From positions 992,598 to 1,056,597 of the forward strand of contig CP134874.1 in NCBI GenBank assembly GCA_037318855.1: a DNA stretch of 64,000 nt. Reading direction: 5' to 3'. Positions 1 through 8,337 of the stretch are shown here, piece after piece. The notes under the pieces were generated by a model, which was not told the DNA's origin, did no database searches, and saw nothing but the letters and a program-made list of their open reading frames with translations. A program made the position numbers and the translations under genes. This DNA comes from Candidatus Sedimenticola sp. (ex Thyasira tokunagai). GTDB taxonomy: Bacteria; Pseudomonadota; Gammaproteobacteria; Chromatiales; Chromatiaceae. Numbering within the stretch: position 1 is the first letter of the stretch; each line of letters starts with the position of its first letter.

Positions 1-450
1 ATGACCGCACGGGTTGAGGAGATCGATCGTCTACTGGGATTGGAGTTAGGTGCCGATGACTACATCTGCAAGCCCTACAGCCCCCGAGAGGTGGTGGCCA
101 GGGTCAAAGCCGTACTACGCCGAATAAATCCCACCAATAATCAGATGCATCATCAAGCTGGTGGGATTCATCTCGATGAAGCTTGTTTCATTGCTACAGT
201 AAACGATACGCAGCTGGAGCTTACCCCTGTCGAGTTTCGGCTACTTAAAGCATTCGTGACTCAGCCGGGCCGGGTATTCTCGCGTGGTCACCTCATGGAT
301 AGTCTCTATACCGATCAACGTGTGGTGAGTGATCGCACGGTGGACACCCACATCAAAAACCTACGTAAGAAGCTGCAACCCCTGCTGCCGGGCCAGGAGG
401 TGATTCACTCGGTCTATGGGGTGGGCTATAAGCTGGAGATTGAGTCATAG
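1..450 (+). CDS. OmpR/PhoB-family response regulator, BaeR-like, C-terminal part (cut by window start)
   Basis: This is the second half of a two-component response regulator that binds DNA as a transcription factor. Residues 1-42 are the end of the receiver domain, including the GADDYICKPYSPRE stretch with the conserved Lys-Pro near the phosphorylation pocket. Residues about 50-147 are a winged-helix output domain ending in the typical VYGVGYKL wing. The phospho-acceptor Asp lies outside the window. The stretch from TARVEEIDRLLGLE to VARVK closely resembles E. coli BaeR from memory, in which the first Met here is an internal position. The ATG at base 1 is therefore probably not the true start. 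The partner kinase, if adjacent, is upstream of the window. The gene converges with the EF-hand gene on the other strand, 9 bases away. Confidence 0.9.
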   Translation: MTARVEEIDRLLGLELGADDYICKPYSPREVVARVKAVLRRINPTNNQMHHQAGGIHLDEACFIATVNDTQLELTPVEFRLLKAFVTQPGRVFSRGHLMDSLYTDQRVVSDRTVDTHIKNLRKKLQPLLPGQEVIHSVYGVGYKLEIES

Positions 451-459
451 CCAGATAGT

Positions 460-1974
460 CTAATCTCCAATACGCCTTGGTGGCCTTCCACCACCGGGAG
501 GCGGTCCCTGAGGCGCCTCATCTTCAGTAAGGTAGCCGTCGTTGTTGCTGTCATGGAATCTGAAGCGCTCTTTGGGGCCGTCAAACTCTGGGCGGGAGAC
601 CTTGCCATCGCCATCTCTATCCAGCCGTTCGATAAATCCAGGTCTGCCAAATGGCGCTCTGGTCTCACTTCTTCGATCCCGGTTTCCACCTCCTTGTTGC
701 CATGACCCTCTATCAGAAGGTGGCCTGTACTCATCTAACCTGCTTGGATAGTTGATGGGCTCTCTACCGGATGCTGTGGTGCTGATTTTGACAGCCCCAC
801 CCCTGACCAGCCTGACATAGTTACGCACGCGCTGGGCATCTCCCTGAGGTCCATGCCAGTTGCCACCCCTTCCTGTTTTTGGGTCACTTCTCTGGGCGCC
901 GGCACCGTGAACATCCATAATCTTGCTACGCATCTTTCCCAGTGCCCTGCCAAAGGCGATATAGATGGCATTTGCTCCCGGCCTGGGGCCGTCGAGGTGG
1001 GTGGTGGATGTCCAGTAATAGGGGAAATCTTGCTTACCCACTTCATTGGTAATGGCGGTGGTGTGAAAGATCGGGTCAATGGCAGGTGAGTAGCTGGTAT
1101 CGGGGGAGCGGGAGTAGTCAACGATATACTGCAACTCCTTCGCGTTGGGCAGTCGCCAGTCATCTTGGCCCGCATAGTTCGATTTTTCAGCATAGCTGAG
1201 CGCCTCTTCCCAGTTCATCGCTTTGTTGCTGTCGCTCTGCATCCATGTCATCCCGTTCGACTGGTCGGTCACCGTCCCGTCGCCATTATCAACGAAATGG
1301 TTCTTACCGTAGCGGTTACCTCTGACGTAACGAACAAAGAACTTTTTCTCACCTCTCTGCCTACCTGGTCTTGAGAAGCCGTATCCCTTTATTCGGCCGT
1401 CTGCAAAGTTGACGCCGAACAGCGTCTCGGCGCCATTCATGGTGGTGCTCACATACTTCGTGCTTGAGAGCCACTGGGCATCGATATAGCGTTCCTGAGC
1501 ATCTGTATCACCATAGCGAAAGTCGAAGTAGTGGGTATTTATGAAGGGGATTGCATTTGAAGGCACTTCTCCAAACCTATTGCCCCGGCTAAAGCCGACA
1601 TAGCCTCTGAAATCGATCAGCGAGTAGAGCTCCTTGATGTTGGGGACCCGCCAGTCTGTGTGGCCGCCCAGAGTCATTTTTTGGGCTACTCTTTCCGCCT
1701 CCTTCAGGCCCACTTTTCTTTTATCAACCGCCTTTGACCACATCAAGCCGGTCTCCAGGGCGGTCACAGTGCCATCGCCCTCATCCCGGTAGGAGGGGGT
1801 GCCGCTCTTGTATTGGGCATCCTGACCGTAAAATGGTCTGCCTGGTTGTGGGCAAGTGATCTCGCCTGAGTTGCCATAACAGCGATTCTGCCCAGTATCC
1901 ACTGTGGATGCCGACACCGACTGGTTAATGCCTATAACCAAAGTGGTAAGGGAGAAGATAAGTGTAAGTTTCAT
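460..1974 (-). CDS. Secreted DUF1566 (Lcl C-terminal-like) protein with C-terminal EF-hands
   Basis: The 504-residue protein begins with a signal peptide (about residues 1-22, ending SVSA) and is predicted to be periplasmic or extracellular. It carries two DUF1566-type modules. Each opens with a D-x-GDGTVT segment followed by GLMW or GMTW, and each contains a W-R-(V/L)-PN-(I/A)-KEL motif (about residues 65-215 and 230-395). The C-terminus (about 450-490) has two EF-hand calcium loops, DRDGDGKVSRPEF and DSNNDGYLTEDE. A proline/glycine-rich tail follows. The start is supported by AAGGAGA upstream of the ATG at 1974. The small anchored-protein gene lies 13 bases upstream on the same strand, so the two may be co-transcribed. 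DUF1566 proteins are often surface or adhesion-related, but the role here is not known. Confidence 0.85.
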   Translation of the reverse strand: MKLTLIFSLTTLVIGINQSVSASTVDTGQNRCYGNSGEITCPQPGRPFYGQDAQYKSGTPSYRDEGDGTVTALETGLMWSKAVDKRKVGLKEAERVAQKMTLGGHTDWRVPNIKELYSLIDFRGYVGFSRGNRFGEVPSNAIPFINTHYFDFRYGDTDAQERYIDAQWLSSTKYVSTTMNGAETLFGVNFADGRIKGYGFSRPGRQRGEKKFFVRYVRGNRYGKNHFVDNGDGTVTDQSNGMTWMQSDSNKAMNWEEALSYAEKSNYAGQDDWRLPNAKELQYIVDYSRSPDTSYSPAIDPIFHTTAITNEVGKQDFPYYWTSTTHLDGPRPGANAIYIAFGRALGKMRSKIMDVHGAGAQRSDPKTGRGGNWHGPQGDAQRVRNYVRLVRGGAVKISTTASGREPINYPSRLDEYRPPSDRGSWQQGGGNRDRRSETRAPFGRPGFIERLDRDGDGKVSRPEFDGPKERFRFHDSNNDGYLTEDEAPQGPPPGGGRPPRRIGD

Positions 1975-1987
1975 ACGGATGGTCTCC

Positions 1988-2434
1988 TTACGAGTAGAGA
2001 TAACCGCTGGACCAGACCTTGTCGCTCCGTCGCCGTCCTTTTCCCTTTCTTCTAATCACTTTATCGGTCTCCAAACGGAGGTCAATACGCCGGTCGAACT
2101 CAATACGACGAGTGTAGTGGCGGCGGTCAAGAATTAATACCTTCTTACAGCTGCACAGCCCCTTGGTACAACTCTTGAGTGGCAGATTAACGATATCTTT
2201 GGAAGCGAAGGTGACATCCTTCAGCACTGATGCCGCCTGACAACAGTCACTATCAGTAGTAATAGAGAAGCCATGAAATCTGGCTATCTCTCTCTTCTCA
2301 CCACTGAATGTAACCCTTTTAGTCGGCCTGGTATTGCTCCTATTTTCCACATGAGAAAAACTGGCTCTTCTCATGTGCATGTAAATAGTGATAAGCACGC
2401 TGGTGATCAGTATGAGTACGGTAATTGGATGCAC
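1988..2434 (-). CDS. Small membrane-anchored cysteine-containing protein, unknown function
   Basis: The 148-residue product has one N-terminal membrane segment (about residues 3-19) followed by a basic soluble domain. A CCQAA element near residue 65 is followed by LPLKSCTKGLCSCKK and then DRRHYTRRIEFDRR. This Cys-rich plus Arg-rich layout recurs in small proteins of unknown function in gammaproteobacteria, as I recall it. The start is GTG at 2434 with AAGGAGA six bases upstream. It precedes the DUF1566/EF-hand gene by 13 bases on the same strand and probably shares its transcript. No catalytic motif was recognised. The cysteines could bind metal or form disulfides, which is inference only. 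Confidence 0.65.
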   Translation of the reverse strand: MHPITVLILITSVLITIYMHMRRASFSHVENRSNTRPTKRVTFSGEKREIARFHGFSITTDSDCCQAASVLKDVTFASKDIVNLPLKSCTKGLCSCKKVLILDRRHYTRRIEFDRRIDLRLETDKVIRRKGKGRRRSDKVWSSGYLYS

Positions 2435-2731
2435 AGTGCTTCTCCTTTTTAGCCGCCCCAGTGCGCTTGCAGTAATTGGCGACCCACTTTTTGTTTACTT
2501 GCTAAGAAGAGTAGTGGGTGAAAAAGGAGGAAAAATGGGGGAAAGATGAAGAAAATGTGGAGATTGAATATTTTCTGTGGGCTAAGGCGTTCTTTTACTC
2601 AAGCAGGGAATTGCAGCAATTCAAGTCACTGTTGTCCCTCTTATTTTGCTGTATGTGATTGGAAAGCCAAGCTCACGGTAGCTACAGAGTGCTTTGTTCT
2701 TTATGGGCATAAAAAATTAGATAAAAGTATT

Positions 2732-2825
2732 CCCTCTCCCTACGAGGGAGAGGGCTAGGGTGTATTAAATTTATGGGTTATTCATTAACTCCCCCTCACC
2801 CCAACCCTCTCCCGAGGGGAGAGGG
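2732..2825. repeat. Pair of inverted REP-like hairpins in a 595-bp gene-free stretch
   Basis: Bases 2435-3029 hold no convincing gene. Two hairpins lie inside. At 2732-2754 CCCTCTCCCT pairs with AGGGAGAGGG around ACG. At 2805-2825 CCCTCTCCC pairs with GGGGAGAGGG. Each carries a flanking CTAGGGTG or CACCCCAAC tag in opposite orientation, so the two units form an inverted pair, as REP/BIME-type repeats do. The rest is AT-rich, with CTCTGTG-type low-complexity sequence at about 2985-3020. Confidence 0.7.
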
Positions 2826-3029
2826 AGTAGTTTGGGGCGGCAGTGAATTCAAATATTAAAAATAATTGATTTAAGAGGAGTTGGCAGGAGTGCTATCGAA
2901 CTGGTATTTGTTCAGAAATCGAAAATAGGGGTACAGGAAACGCAGAGTGCGTAGAGATTATCTGATGAATTCAGAAGTTCTTCTCTGAGTTCTCTGTGCT
3001 TCTCTGTGCACTCTGTGTCCCGCTTTAGG

Positions 3030-3605
3030 TTACTTTCGTATGCCCTCAATAGAGAGCGTCATCTCCACCTCTTTGGAGGCGGGACCAAGATTGGCCTTGA
3101 TACCAAAGTCGGCCATTGTAAAAGTGGTCTTGCCAAGGAAACCGCGGCGATAGCCACCCCAGGGGTCTTTGCCGTGGCCGATATGCTCGATATCGATGGT
3201 GATATTTTTGGTCACTCCATGGAGTGTCAGATCCCCTTTCAGTATCGCTCTGCCGTTGCCGGTCTCTTTAAAGGAGGTGCCGACAAAACCGGCATCGGGG
3301 AATTCGGCTACATTAAGGAACTTCTTGCCGCGCAGGTGTTTGTCCCGTTCGGCATGGTTTGAATCGACACTGGCCGGGTCGATAGTGACCTCAACCTTCG
3401 AGGCGGAGGGGTTGTTCTCGTCATAGCTGAAGGTGCCGTCAAAGGTGTTGAAACGGCCATAGAGCCAGCTATAGCCGAGATGCTTTATCTGGAACTGGAT
3501 AAAGGCATGAGATCCCTTGGTGTCGATCAGGTACTCATCGGCATGGACAGTTGGGCCGCCCAGGGCCAGTAGGGTAAAGATCAGTGAAAGCAGCAGTTTT
3601 TTCAT
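3030..3605 (-). CDS. yceI: YceI family periplasmic protein
   Basis: YceI proteins are secreted lipocalin-like beta-barrels that bind long isoprenoid or other amphipathic molecules. The 191-residue protein has a signal peptide (residues 1-22, cut near VHA-DEY). The YceI signature then follows: a DTKGSHAFIQFQIKHLGYSWLYGRF-type opening, SVDSNHAERDKHLRGKKFLNV in the middle, and KGDLTLHGVTKNITIDI. Length matches the family. AAAGGAGAAAACC precedes the ATG at 3605. It is the last gene of an apparent pirin-cytochrome b561-YceI operon. Cytochrome b561 next to YceI is the arrangement of E. coli yceJ-yceI, which supports a joint membrane/periplasmic redox or quinone-related role. The true ligand is not visible from sequence. 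Confidence 0.92.
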   Translation of the reverse strand: MKKLLLSLIFTLLALGGPTVHADEYLIDTKGSHAFIQFQIKHLGYSWLYGRFNTFDGTFSYDENNPSASKVEVTIDPASVDSNHAERDKHLRGKKFLNVAEFPDAGFVGTSFKETGNGRAILKGDLTLHGVTKNITIDIEHIGHGKDPWGGYRRGFLGKTTFTMADFGIKANLGPASKEVEMTLSIEGIRK

Positions 3606-3635
3606 GGTTTTCTCCTTTGGTAAATCGATGTGAAG

Positions 3636-4193
3636 TTATAAATTGTTGGTCGGTTTGATCATCCGAGTTAGTGTACGGTCCTTGTCGATAACGTGATGTT
3701 TTAGTGCCCCCGCAGCGTGCAGAATCACCAGGCCAATCAGGCTGCAAGCCAGATAGAAATGGACTACGCCGGCCACCTCCTCCTGTTGAGGTATAGAGGT
3801 GATGGTCGCCGGTATGGAAAAGAGGCCAAAGATATCCACCCCTCGGCTGTCGGCGGTGGAGATGAGATAGCCGCTGAACATGATGGCAAACAGCAGCAGG
3901 TAGAGTAGGGCGTGGACCGTATGAGCCAGCCCTATTTCCCACCTTTGGTGGTTGGGCAGTGATTCCGGTGTCGGCCGGCTCTTGCGCCAAACCAGGCGCA
4001 GGGCGGTGAGGGTGAACAGTAGCACCCCGATGGCACGGTGCAGATCCGGACCCTTCTTGTACCACTCATCGTAGTAGGTCAGCTCCACCATCCACAGGCC
4101 GAGACCGAACAGGGTGAATACGGTGACTGCGGTGAGCCAGTGGATAAGTATGCTTGTCCAGCCCCAGCTATTTTTTGAGTTACTCCAAGCCAC
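3636..4193 (-). CDS. Cytochrome b561 family di-haem membrane protein
   Basis: This 185-residue inner-membrane protein has four predicted helices (about residues 16-34, 50-66, 92-112, 146-166). It has the histidines expected for two b-type haems, including the first-helix IHWLT, DLHRAIGV, and later LAHTVHALLY and VILHAAGALKHH. Proteins of this type move electrons between quinol and other carriers. The start is GTG at 4193, reading MAWSNSKNS, two bases after the pirin stop codon. A GAGGAGA ribosome site lies inside the end of the pirin gene. It is followed by yceI 30 bases downstream, so translation is probably coupled along the operon. The E. coli relative is yceJ. Confidence 0.9.
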   Translation of the reverse strand: MAWSNSKNSWGWTSILIHWLTAVTVFTLFGLGLWMVELTYYDEWYKKGPDLHRAIGVLLFTLTALRLVWRKSRPTPESLPNHQRWEIGLAHTVHALLYLLLFAIMFSGYLISTADSRGVDIFGLFSIPATITSIPQQEEVAGVVHFYLACSLIGLVILHAAGALKHHVIDKDRTLTRMIKPTNNL

Positions 4194-4195
4194 GC

Positions 4196-5074
4196 CTATT
4201 TCTCCTCGATAACCCCGAACTTGCCCGCACGGTAGTCTCTGAATGCCTGGCGAATCTCCTCTTCGCTGTTCATTACGAAGGGACCGCCTCTAGCCACCGG
4301 TTCGTTGACCGGGTAGCCTGCTACCAGCAGAAAGCGGCTCTCTTCAACGGCATTCAGTTGAAGGTAGTTGCCGGCATCAAGAACCGCAAGTTGTCCGGCT
4401 GAGATTCGGCTGTTACCGATGTTGACCTCACCCGCGATCAGATAGAGAAAGGCGTTGTGGCCGCTGGTCACAGATTCGATATACTCAATTCCGGCCGGGA
4501 CTGAGACATCAAAGTAACTTGGGTCTGTCTCCACTTCGGTTACCGGGCCTGATGTGCCCTGGCTGGTGGTGCCGGCGATCACCTTCAGTGTGACGCCATT
4601 GTCACGGGTCTCTGTGGGTACCTCTTCAGGCTCAATCTCCTGATAACGGGGAGGATCCATCTTTTTTGCCGCCGGTAGGTTGATCCAGAGCTGAAAACCG
4701 GACAGTTCGCCATCCTCCTGGAGCGGCATTTCCGAGTGCTCAATGCCACTTCCCGCGGTCATCCACTGTACACCGCCGCTACGCAGCAATCCCTCGTGGC
4801 CTGCGCTGTCTCTATGCTGCATCTTGCCCGCAAGCAGATAGGTAACGGTTTCAAAGCCACGGTGGGGGTGGGGGGGGAAGCCACCGATATAGTCATCAGG
4901 ATTATCTGAACTGAATGCATCCAGCAGCAGGAAGGGGTCGAGCATATCCAGTTCCGGCGAGGCGATGATACGGCGCATGTTGACCCCTGCGCCATCCGAG
5001 GTCTCCTGACCATGGACTATCTGGTGGACACCACGTGGGCGGTAATCTTCAGGGGAGAGTGTTGCGGCAGCCAT
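4196..5074 (-). CDS. Pirin family protein (bicupin)
   Basis: Pirins are two-domain cupin proteins. Some act as quercetin dioxygenases and others as transcriptional cofactors. The N-terminal cupin carries the metal-ligand region PPHPHRGFETVTYL and the WMTAGSGIEHSEMP motif, with LSGFQLWINLP after it, all diagnostic of the family. The C-terminal cupin (about 170-270) is less conserved, as usual. I place the start at ATG 5074 (MAAATLSPEDYRPRG) because TAGGAGCG lies eight bases upstream. An in-frame ATG at 5095 has no comparable site. It is the first gene of the pirin-b561-yceI operon and diverges from the LysR gene, a common layout for a regulator and its target operon. The substrate is unknown. 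Confidence 0.92.
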   Translation of the reverse strand: MAAATLSPEDYRPRGVHQIVHGQETSDGAGVNMRRIIASPELDMLDPFLLLDAFSSDNPDDYIGGFPPHPHRGFETVTYLLAGKMQHRDSAGHEGLLRSGGVQWMTAGSGIEHSEMPLQEDGELSGFQLWINLPAAKKMDPPRYQEIEPEEVPTETRDNGVTLKVIAGTTSQGTSGPVTEVETDPSYFDVSVPAGIEYIESVTSGHNAFLYLIAGEVNIGNSRISAGQLAVLDAGNYLQLNAVEESRFLLVAGYPVNEPVARGGPFVMNSEEEIRQAFRDYRAGKFGVIEEK

Positions 5075-5187
5075 CTTTACGCTCCTAAATACCAACTGTT
5101 TTAGTGAGATGTTAAGTAAGAGTATATAGTTGCGATTGAAAGAATAAAGATGATAATAAAGAAATCACTGTTCTTGAGATGTGAACA
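5075..5187. promoter_or_regulatory. Divergent promoter region between pirin operon and LysR gene
   Basis: This 113-bp AT-rich interval separates two divergent starts. LysR-type regulators typically bind T-N11-A sites in such intervals and control both themselves and the neighbouring operon. I could not assign the operator or -35/-10 boxes with confidence. Confidence 0.45.
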
Positions 5188-6081
5188 ATGGATCGATTTG
5201 AAGAGATGCATACCTTTGTGCAGGTAGTGGACTCGGGCAGTCTCAGTGCCGCCGCCGAGAAACTGTCTGTTGCCAAGTCGGCAGTCAGCCGGCGTCTTGC
5301 CGATCTGGAGGGAAGGCTGGGGGTTCAGCTGTTGAACCGCACTACCCGCAGGCTCAATCTTACCGAGTCTGGACGTAGCTACTATCAGCGTTGTCAACGT
5401 ATTCTGCTGGAACTCTCCGAGGCTGAGTTGGCGGTGAGCAGTGAACACAGGCAACTGCGTGGCACCATTCGTGTCGCCGCACCGCTCTCGTTTGGTATCG
5501 GTGACCTCTCACCTGTGCTGAATGGTTTCATGAAGGCACACCCGGAAGTGGTGTTGGACCTGGAACTGAATGATCGAACCGTTAATGTTATGCAAGAGGG
5601 GGTGGATCTTGCTATTCGAATCGGTTCTCTGGCCGACTCCACCTTGGTTGCGCGGAGGCTTTTTTCTGTCAACCGCATGTTCTGTGCCAGTCCGTCCTAC
5701 CTGCAGGAGTATGGAGAGCCTGAAACGCCGGAAGCGTTGGAGAGGCACTGTGGTTTGAGTTACAGCCTGATTCCCGACGAGCAAATCTGGTCATTTGGTC
5801 AAAACGATGGAAGTCGGCTCTCAGTCAATATCCCCATTCGTATGCGCGCCAACAATGGCGACATCCTCTTAAAGGCTGCTATTGATGGCTTAGGTATAGT
5901 TCCCAGCCCCGACTTTATCTGTAGAGATGCGGTGAAAAAGGGGCTGCTAACAGAGATATTGAGTGACTACCCAAGGGAGGAGATATCAGCCTACGCCATC
6001 TATCCGGCACAGCGTCACCTGCCCAGCAGGGTGCGGGAGCTGATTGATTACCTGGTGACTGCTTTCTCTGTCACCAAATAG
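5188..6081 (+). CDS. LysR family transcriptional regulator
   Basis: The 297-residue regulator has an N-terminal winged helix-turn-helix (about residues 3-60). It includes the hallmark AAAEKLSVAKSAVSRRLADLEGRLGVQLLNRTTRRLNLTESG. A two-lobed effector-binding domain follows (about 90-290). The helix resembles those of the AaeR/CrgA/DmlR group. It is transcribed away from the pirin-b561-yceI operon and is the likely regulator of that operon; the inducing ligand cannot be read from sequence. The ribosome site before ATG 5188 is weak. Length is normal and no motif appears damaged. Confidence 0.93.
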   Translation: MDRFEEMHTFVQVVDSGSLSAAAEKLSVAKSAVSRRLADLEGRLGVQLLNRTTRRLNLTESGRSYYQRCQRILLELSEAELAVSSEHRQLRGTIRVAAPLSFGIGDLSPVLNGFMKAHPEVVLDLELNDRTVNVMQEGVDLAIRIGSLADSTLVARRLFSVNRMFCASPSYLQEYGEPETPEALERHCGLSYSLIPDEQIWSFGQNDGSRLSVNIPIRMRANNGDILLKAAIDGLGIVPSPDFICRDAVKKGLLTEILSDYPREEISAYAIYPAQRHLPSRVRELIDYLVTAFSVTK

Positions 6082-6127
6082 TCGATGATCTTTAGGGGGA
6101 ATGAATTGGCGATATCAACAGGAAAAA

Positions 6128-6300
6128 GTAACTATTCAGTGCAACACTGAACGTCGTACTCATTATCAGGCAATTGCTCCAGGAATCGCATAAATTCATC
6201 CATGAAGCTTGCTTTGGCATCCCTGCCAAAGATATTCCTTCCGCAACTGCCTGATAATGAGTACTCAGTGCTGAGTGAACCAGGTGTGCTGAATAGTTAC
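6128..6300. mobile_element. 173-bp palindromic MITE-like element with 8-9 bp target duplication
   Basis: The ends are inverted copies of GTAACTATTCAG. The inner arms (about 6155-6175 and 6243-6263) contain GTACTCATTATCAGGCA and its complement, so nearly the whole element can fold on itself around a loop of about 65 bases. AGGAAAAA (or CAGGAAAAA) stands directly outside both ends, at 6119-6127 and 6300-6308, as expected of a target-site duplication. It contains no reading frame. The right duplication ends one base before the stop codon of the GGDEF gene at 6309. Confidence 0.75.
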
Positions 6301-6308
6301 AGGAAAAA

Positions 6309-7154
6309 TTAGTCATCCAGTTCTGTTGATTCATCATCGGCATCGAAGAACCGGATGGTATTGCGGCCATCCTCCTTTGCCTGATACATGGCACTATCAG
6401 CCTGCTTGATAATATCTGAAGGCGTTGCTTTATCATTGGGGTAGATTGCGATGCCGGTACTGATCGTGACCGAGAGAGTCAGTCCGTCAATTTCGTACGG
6501 TTCACAGAGTGCAGCATGGATCTTGTTTGCCACTTGTGTGGCTTGCTCGACCAGAGACAGAGACCCCTCTTCGAGCTCTTCCAGCAGTACCACAAACTCA
6601 TCGCCACTGAGACGTCCCCCTGAGTCGTCGGTGCGCAGTGTCGCTTTTAGCCTGCCTGCCACCTGTTTTAGAATCTCATCACCCACTGCGTGACCGTGGC
6701 TGTCATTTATCTCCTTGAAGCAGTCAAGATCAATAAACAGCAACGCCCCATGGTGCCCGTGACGCCTGGCGTGGGCGTCTGCCTGTGCCAGTCGTTCTGT
6801 AAAGGTGCGCCTGTTGGGTAGATCGGTCAGCGGATCGTAGTGTGCCTGGTGCTCTATGATGGCGGTCGCTTTCAGACGTTGAGTAATATCGCGCGCCAGC
6901 AACACAAAACCGATCAGTTCTTTATCCTGAGTCGTGATGCCGGAGATACGCACTTCGGCAGAGCGAGTGTCTGTCGTACCGGTGAGCTCCAGGGTATACA
7001 CATACTCACCTCTCTGGGAGATTTTGTGGCTTGCTTGCTCAAAGCGGAAAACATCAGCACAGCTTTGCGGTAACTGAGCTATCTGTTTGCCAACGCTGCC
7101 AGCCATGGAGAGCGAAGCGAGGGCTGGTAATCCCCGGTAGCCGTGAGGCCGCAC
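6309..7154 (-). CDS. Diguanylate cyclase (PAS end + GGDEF), C-terminal part of a split gene
   Basis: The product makes c-di-GMP from two GTP. The GGDEF domain spans about residues 110-275. It has HYDPLTDLPNRRTF, DLDCFKEINDSHGHAVGDE and an active-site loop RLSGDEF; SGDEF is a tolerated variant of GGDEF. Before it lies the second half of a PAS domain ending in GFVLLARDITQRLKA. Host-derived coding sequence begins only at about 7095. The first 20 residues of the open frame are translated from the inserted 283-bp element. The N-terminal half of the same ancestral gene is the fragment at 7377-8192. Compared with intact PAS-GGDEF proteins, about 30 PAS residues are missing at the junction. Whether this fragment is translated alone is unknown. 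Confidence 0.85.
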   Translation of the reverse strand: MRPHGYRGLPALASLSMAGSVGKQIAQLPQSCADVFRFEQASHKISQRGEYVYTLELTGTTDTRSAEVRISGITTQDKELIGFVLLARDITQRLKATAIIEHQAHYDPLTDLPNRRTFTERLAQADAHARRHGHHGALLFIDLDCFKEINDSHGHAVGDEILKQVAGRLKATLRTDDSGGRLSGDEFVVLLEELEEGSLSLVEQATQVANKIHAALCEPYEIDGLTLSVTISTGIAIYPNDKATPSDIIKQADSAMYQAKEDGRNTIRFFDADDESTELDD

Positions 7155-7378
7155 TGCTTACCCGTCGTGCGCGCAGCGCGCCAGAGGGGAAGCAAAGTAG
7201 GCATCCGAACACGGCGTCCAGTCAATGGGAACTGACTGCGAAGCGGTAACGAGCTTGCGATGTTATCGCGTAGCGGTTAGTGACCAGGACGGCCGGGGTA
7301 CTAATAGGCTGTCGAAGATTGAGTGCAAAAGGGGGACTTGGATGTCCCGTTTTGCATCACGAAATCGAAGACTCGCTT
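7096..7378 (-). mobile_element. 283-bp dispersed non-coding element, copy A
   Basis: In element orientation (minus strand) it begins AAGCGAGTCTTCGATTTCG and ends CTCCATGGCTGGCAG. It is nearly identical by eye to the copy at 10726-11008 and of the same length; a diverged third copy is at 56196-56479. An internal hairpin pairs GCAAAACGGGAC with GTCCCCCTTTTGC. There are no terminal inverted repeats, no transposase frame and no target duplication at this copy. It sits inside a sensor-PAS-GGDEF gene and creates the TAA stop that ends the upstream half. Confidence 0.75.
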
Positions 7379-8192
7379 AATCGGTGGATGAGTAGAGAAT
7401 ACTATCCAGATAGGCACCTTTCTCTGCCAGGGCGGATTCGGACAGGTGCAGTTTAGTGACTACGCCGATAATGCGAGAGGCACCAAGGCCTATGCCGGTC
7501 AATCCCAGAATCCAAAACAGGGCATGACCGGTAAGCAGTGATTTCTGGTGTCTGCCTGAAATCTCCAGTAAGTGTTGTATCGGTACGGAGACGCTGATGC
7601 CACCCCGAATGTCACCCTCCTCATAACCCTGTTTTTCATGGCATTTGAGGCAGGGTGACTCTGTCAACAGAGGGCGCATCAGGCGCATGTAACGTTTGCC
7701 GTTAATGGTTTCGAGTGAACTTATCTCTTCGTCACCCCGTTCAAAGGCGATTAGCGCCTCCCTCTCCCAGATATCTGGTTCATTTTCAGGTCGGATCGGT
7801 TTGCTGCTGGTGATATGCCCACGTAAGCCGAGCGTACGCTCCTGCAGCTCATGCACCTGGCGTGTCATGTAGGCGGGATTTACCAGGGTCAGCTTCCGTC
7901 CGGAGGGAGTTTCGATATTCTGTTCCGCCACCTCCAGATGGGGATTGGGCGGGGTCTCCTCGGTAATCGGGACGTATACGCCGCCATGGGAGGCGTTCCA
8001 GCGGCGGAACAGCAGATCTTTCTCGAAAGCGGCGCGGGCCTGGGCGCGGGCAATTTCGAGAAATCGCCGCTCCTCCTCCTGCAGCGCCCAGCCCAGAGAG
8101 ATTCCAACCACCAACGTCCAGAAGGTGACCAGTAGCCAGGCGTAGCCCTGTATGCGGGCTTCACTCGGTCGTTGTGGACGGTTGGTATCCAT
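7377..8192 (-). CDS. Haem-binding DUF3365 (Tll0287-like) sensor, N-terminal part of a split diguanylate cyclase
   Basis: The fragment has one membrane helix at about residues 18-37, a periplasmic DUF3365-type domain (about 40-215) and a second helix at about 223-242. The periplasmic domain carries a c-type haem motif, CLKCH, at 181-185. DUF3365 domains with CxxCH sense redox state or gas ligands. The cytoplasmic linker reads LSESALAEKGAYLDSILYSSTD, which normally leads straight into a PAS domain. Here the next codon is a TAA supplied by the 283-bp element. The remaining PAS and GGDEF sequence continues at 7095 and below. The intact ancestor was most likely a haem-sensing membrane diguanylate cyclase. 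In its present form the sensor is separated from its output. Confidence 0.82.
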   Translation of the reverse strand: MDTNRPQRPSEARIQGYAWLLVTFWTLVVGISLGWALQEEERRFLEIARAQARAAFEKDLLFRRWNASHGGVYVPITEETPPNPHLEVAEQNIETPSGRKLTLVNPAYMTRQVHELQERTLGLRGHITSSKPIRPENEPDIWEREALIAFERGDEEISSLETINGKRYMRLMRPLLTESPCLKCHEKQGYEEGDIRGGISVSVPIQHLLEISGRHQKSLLTGHALFWILGLTGIGLGASRIIGVVTKLHLSESALAEKGAYLDSILYSSTD

Positions 8193-8337
8193 GTTGGTCG
8201 GGCGCAGTTCTATCCATTAGTAGAGTCGAAAGCCTGACCACGATTATAGTACACCTGTCGATGAGCAAGTGTCGCAGACGTCTCTTGCTTGACTCTAATC
8301 ACCCCCCAGGAAAAGTCTATGAAATCATCATAGTAGC

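Noticed and set aside
2546-2758. 70-residue frame before the REP pair
   Set aside because: It ends inside the REP hairpin, has no recognisable domain and is flanked by low-complexity sequence. A weak purine-rich site upstream is not sufficient.
2732-2825. CRISPR array
   Set aside because: Only two hairpins in inverted orientation with no regular spacers. No direct-repeat array occurs anywhere in the window.
7096-7378. Integron attC site or group II intron identity for the 283-bp element
   Set aside because: No GTTRRRY/RYYYAAC core pair in the right places, and no reverse transcriptase or domain V-like hairpin recognised.
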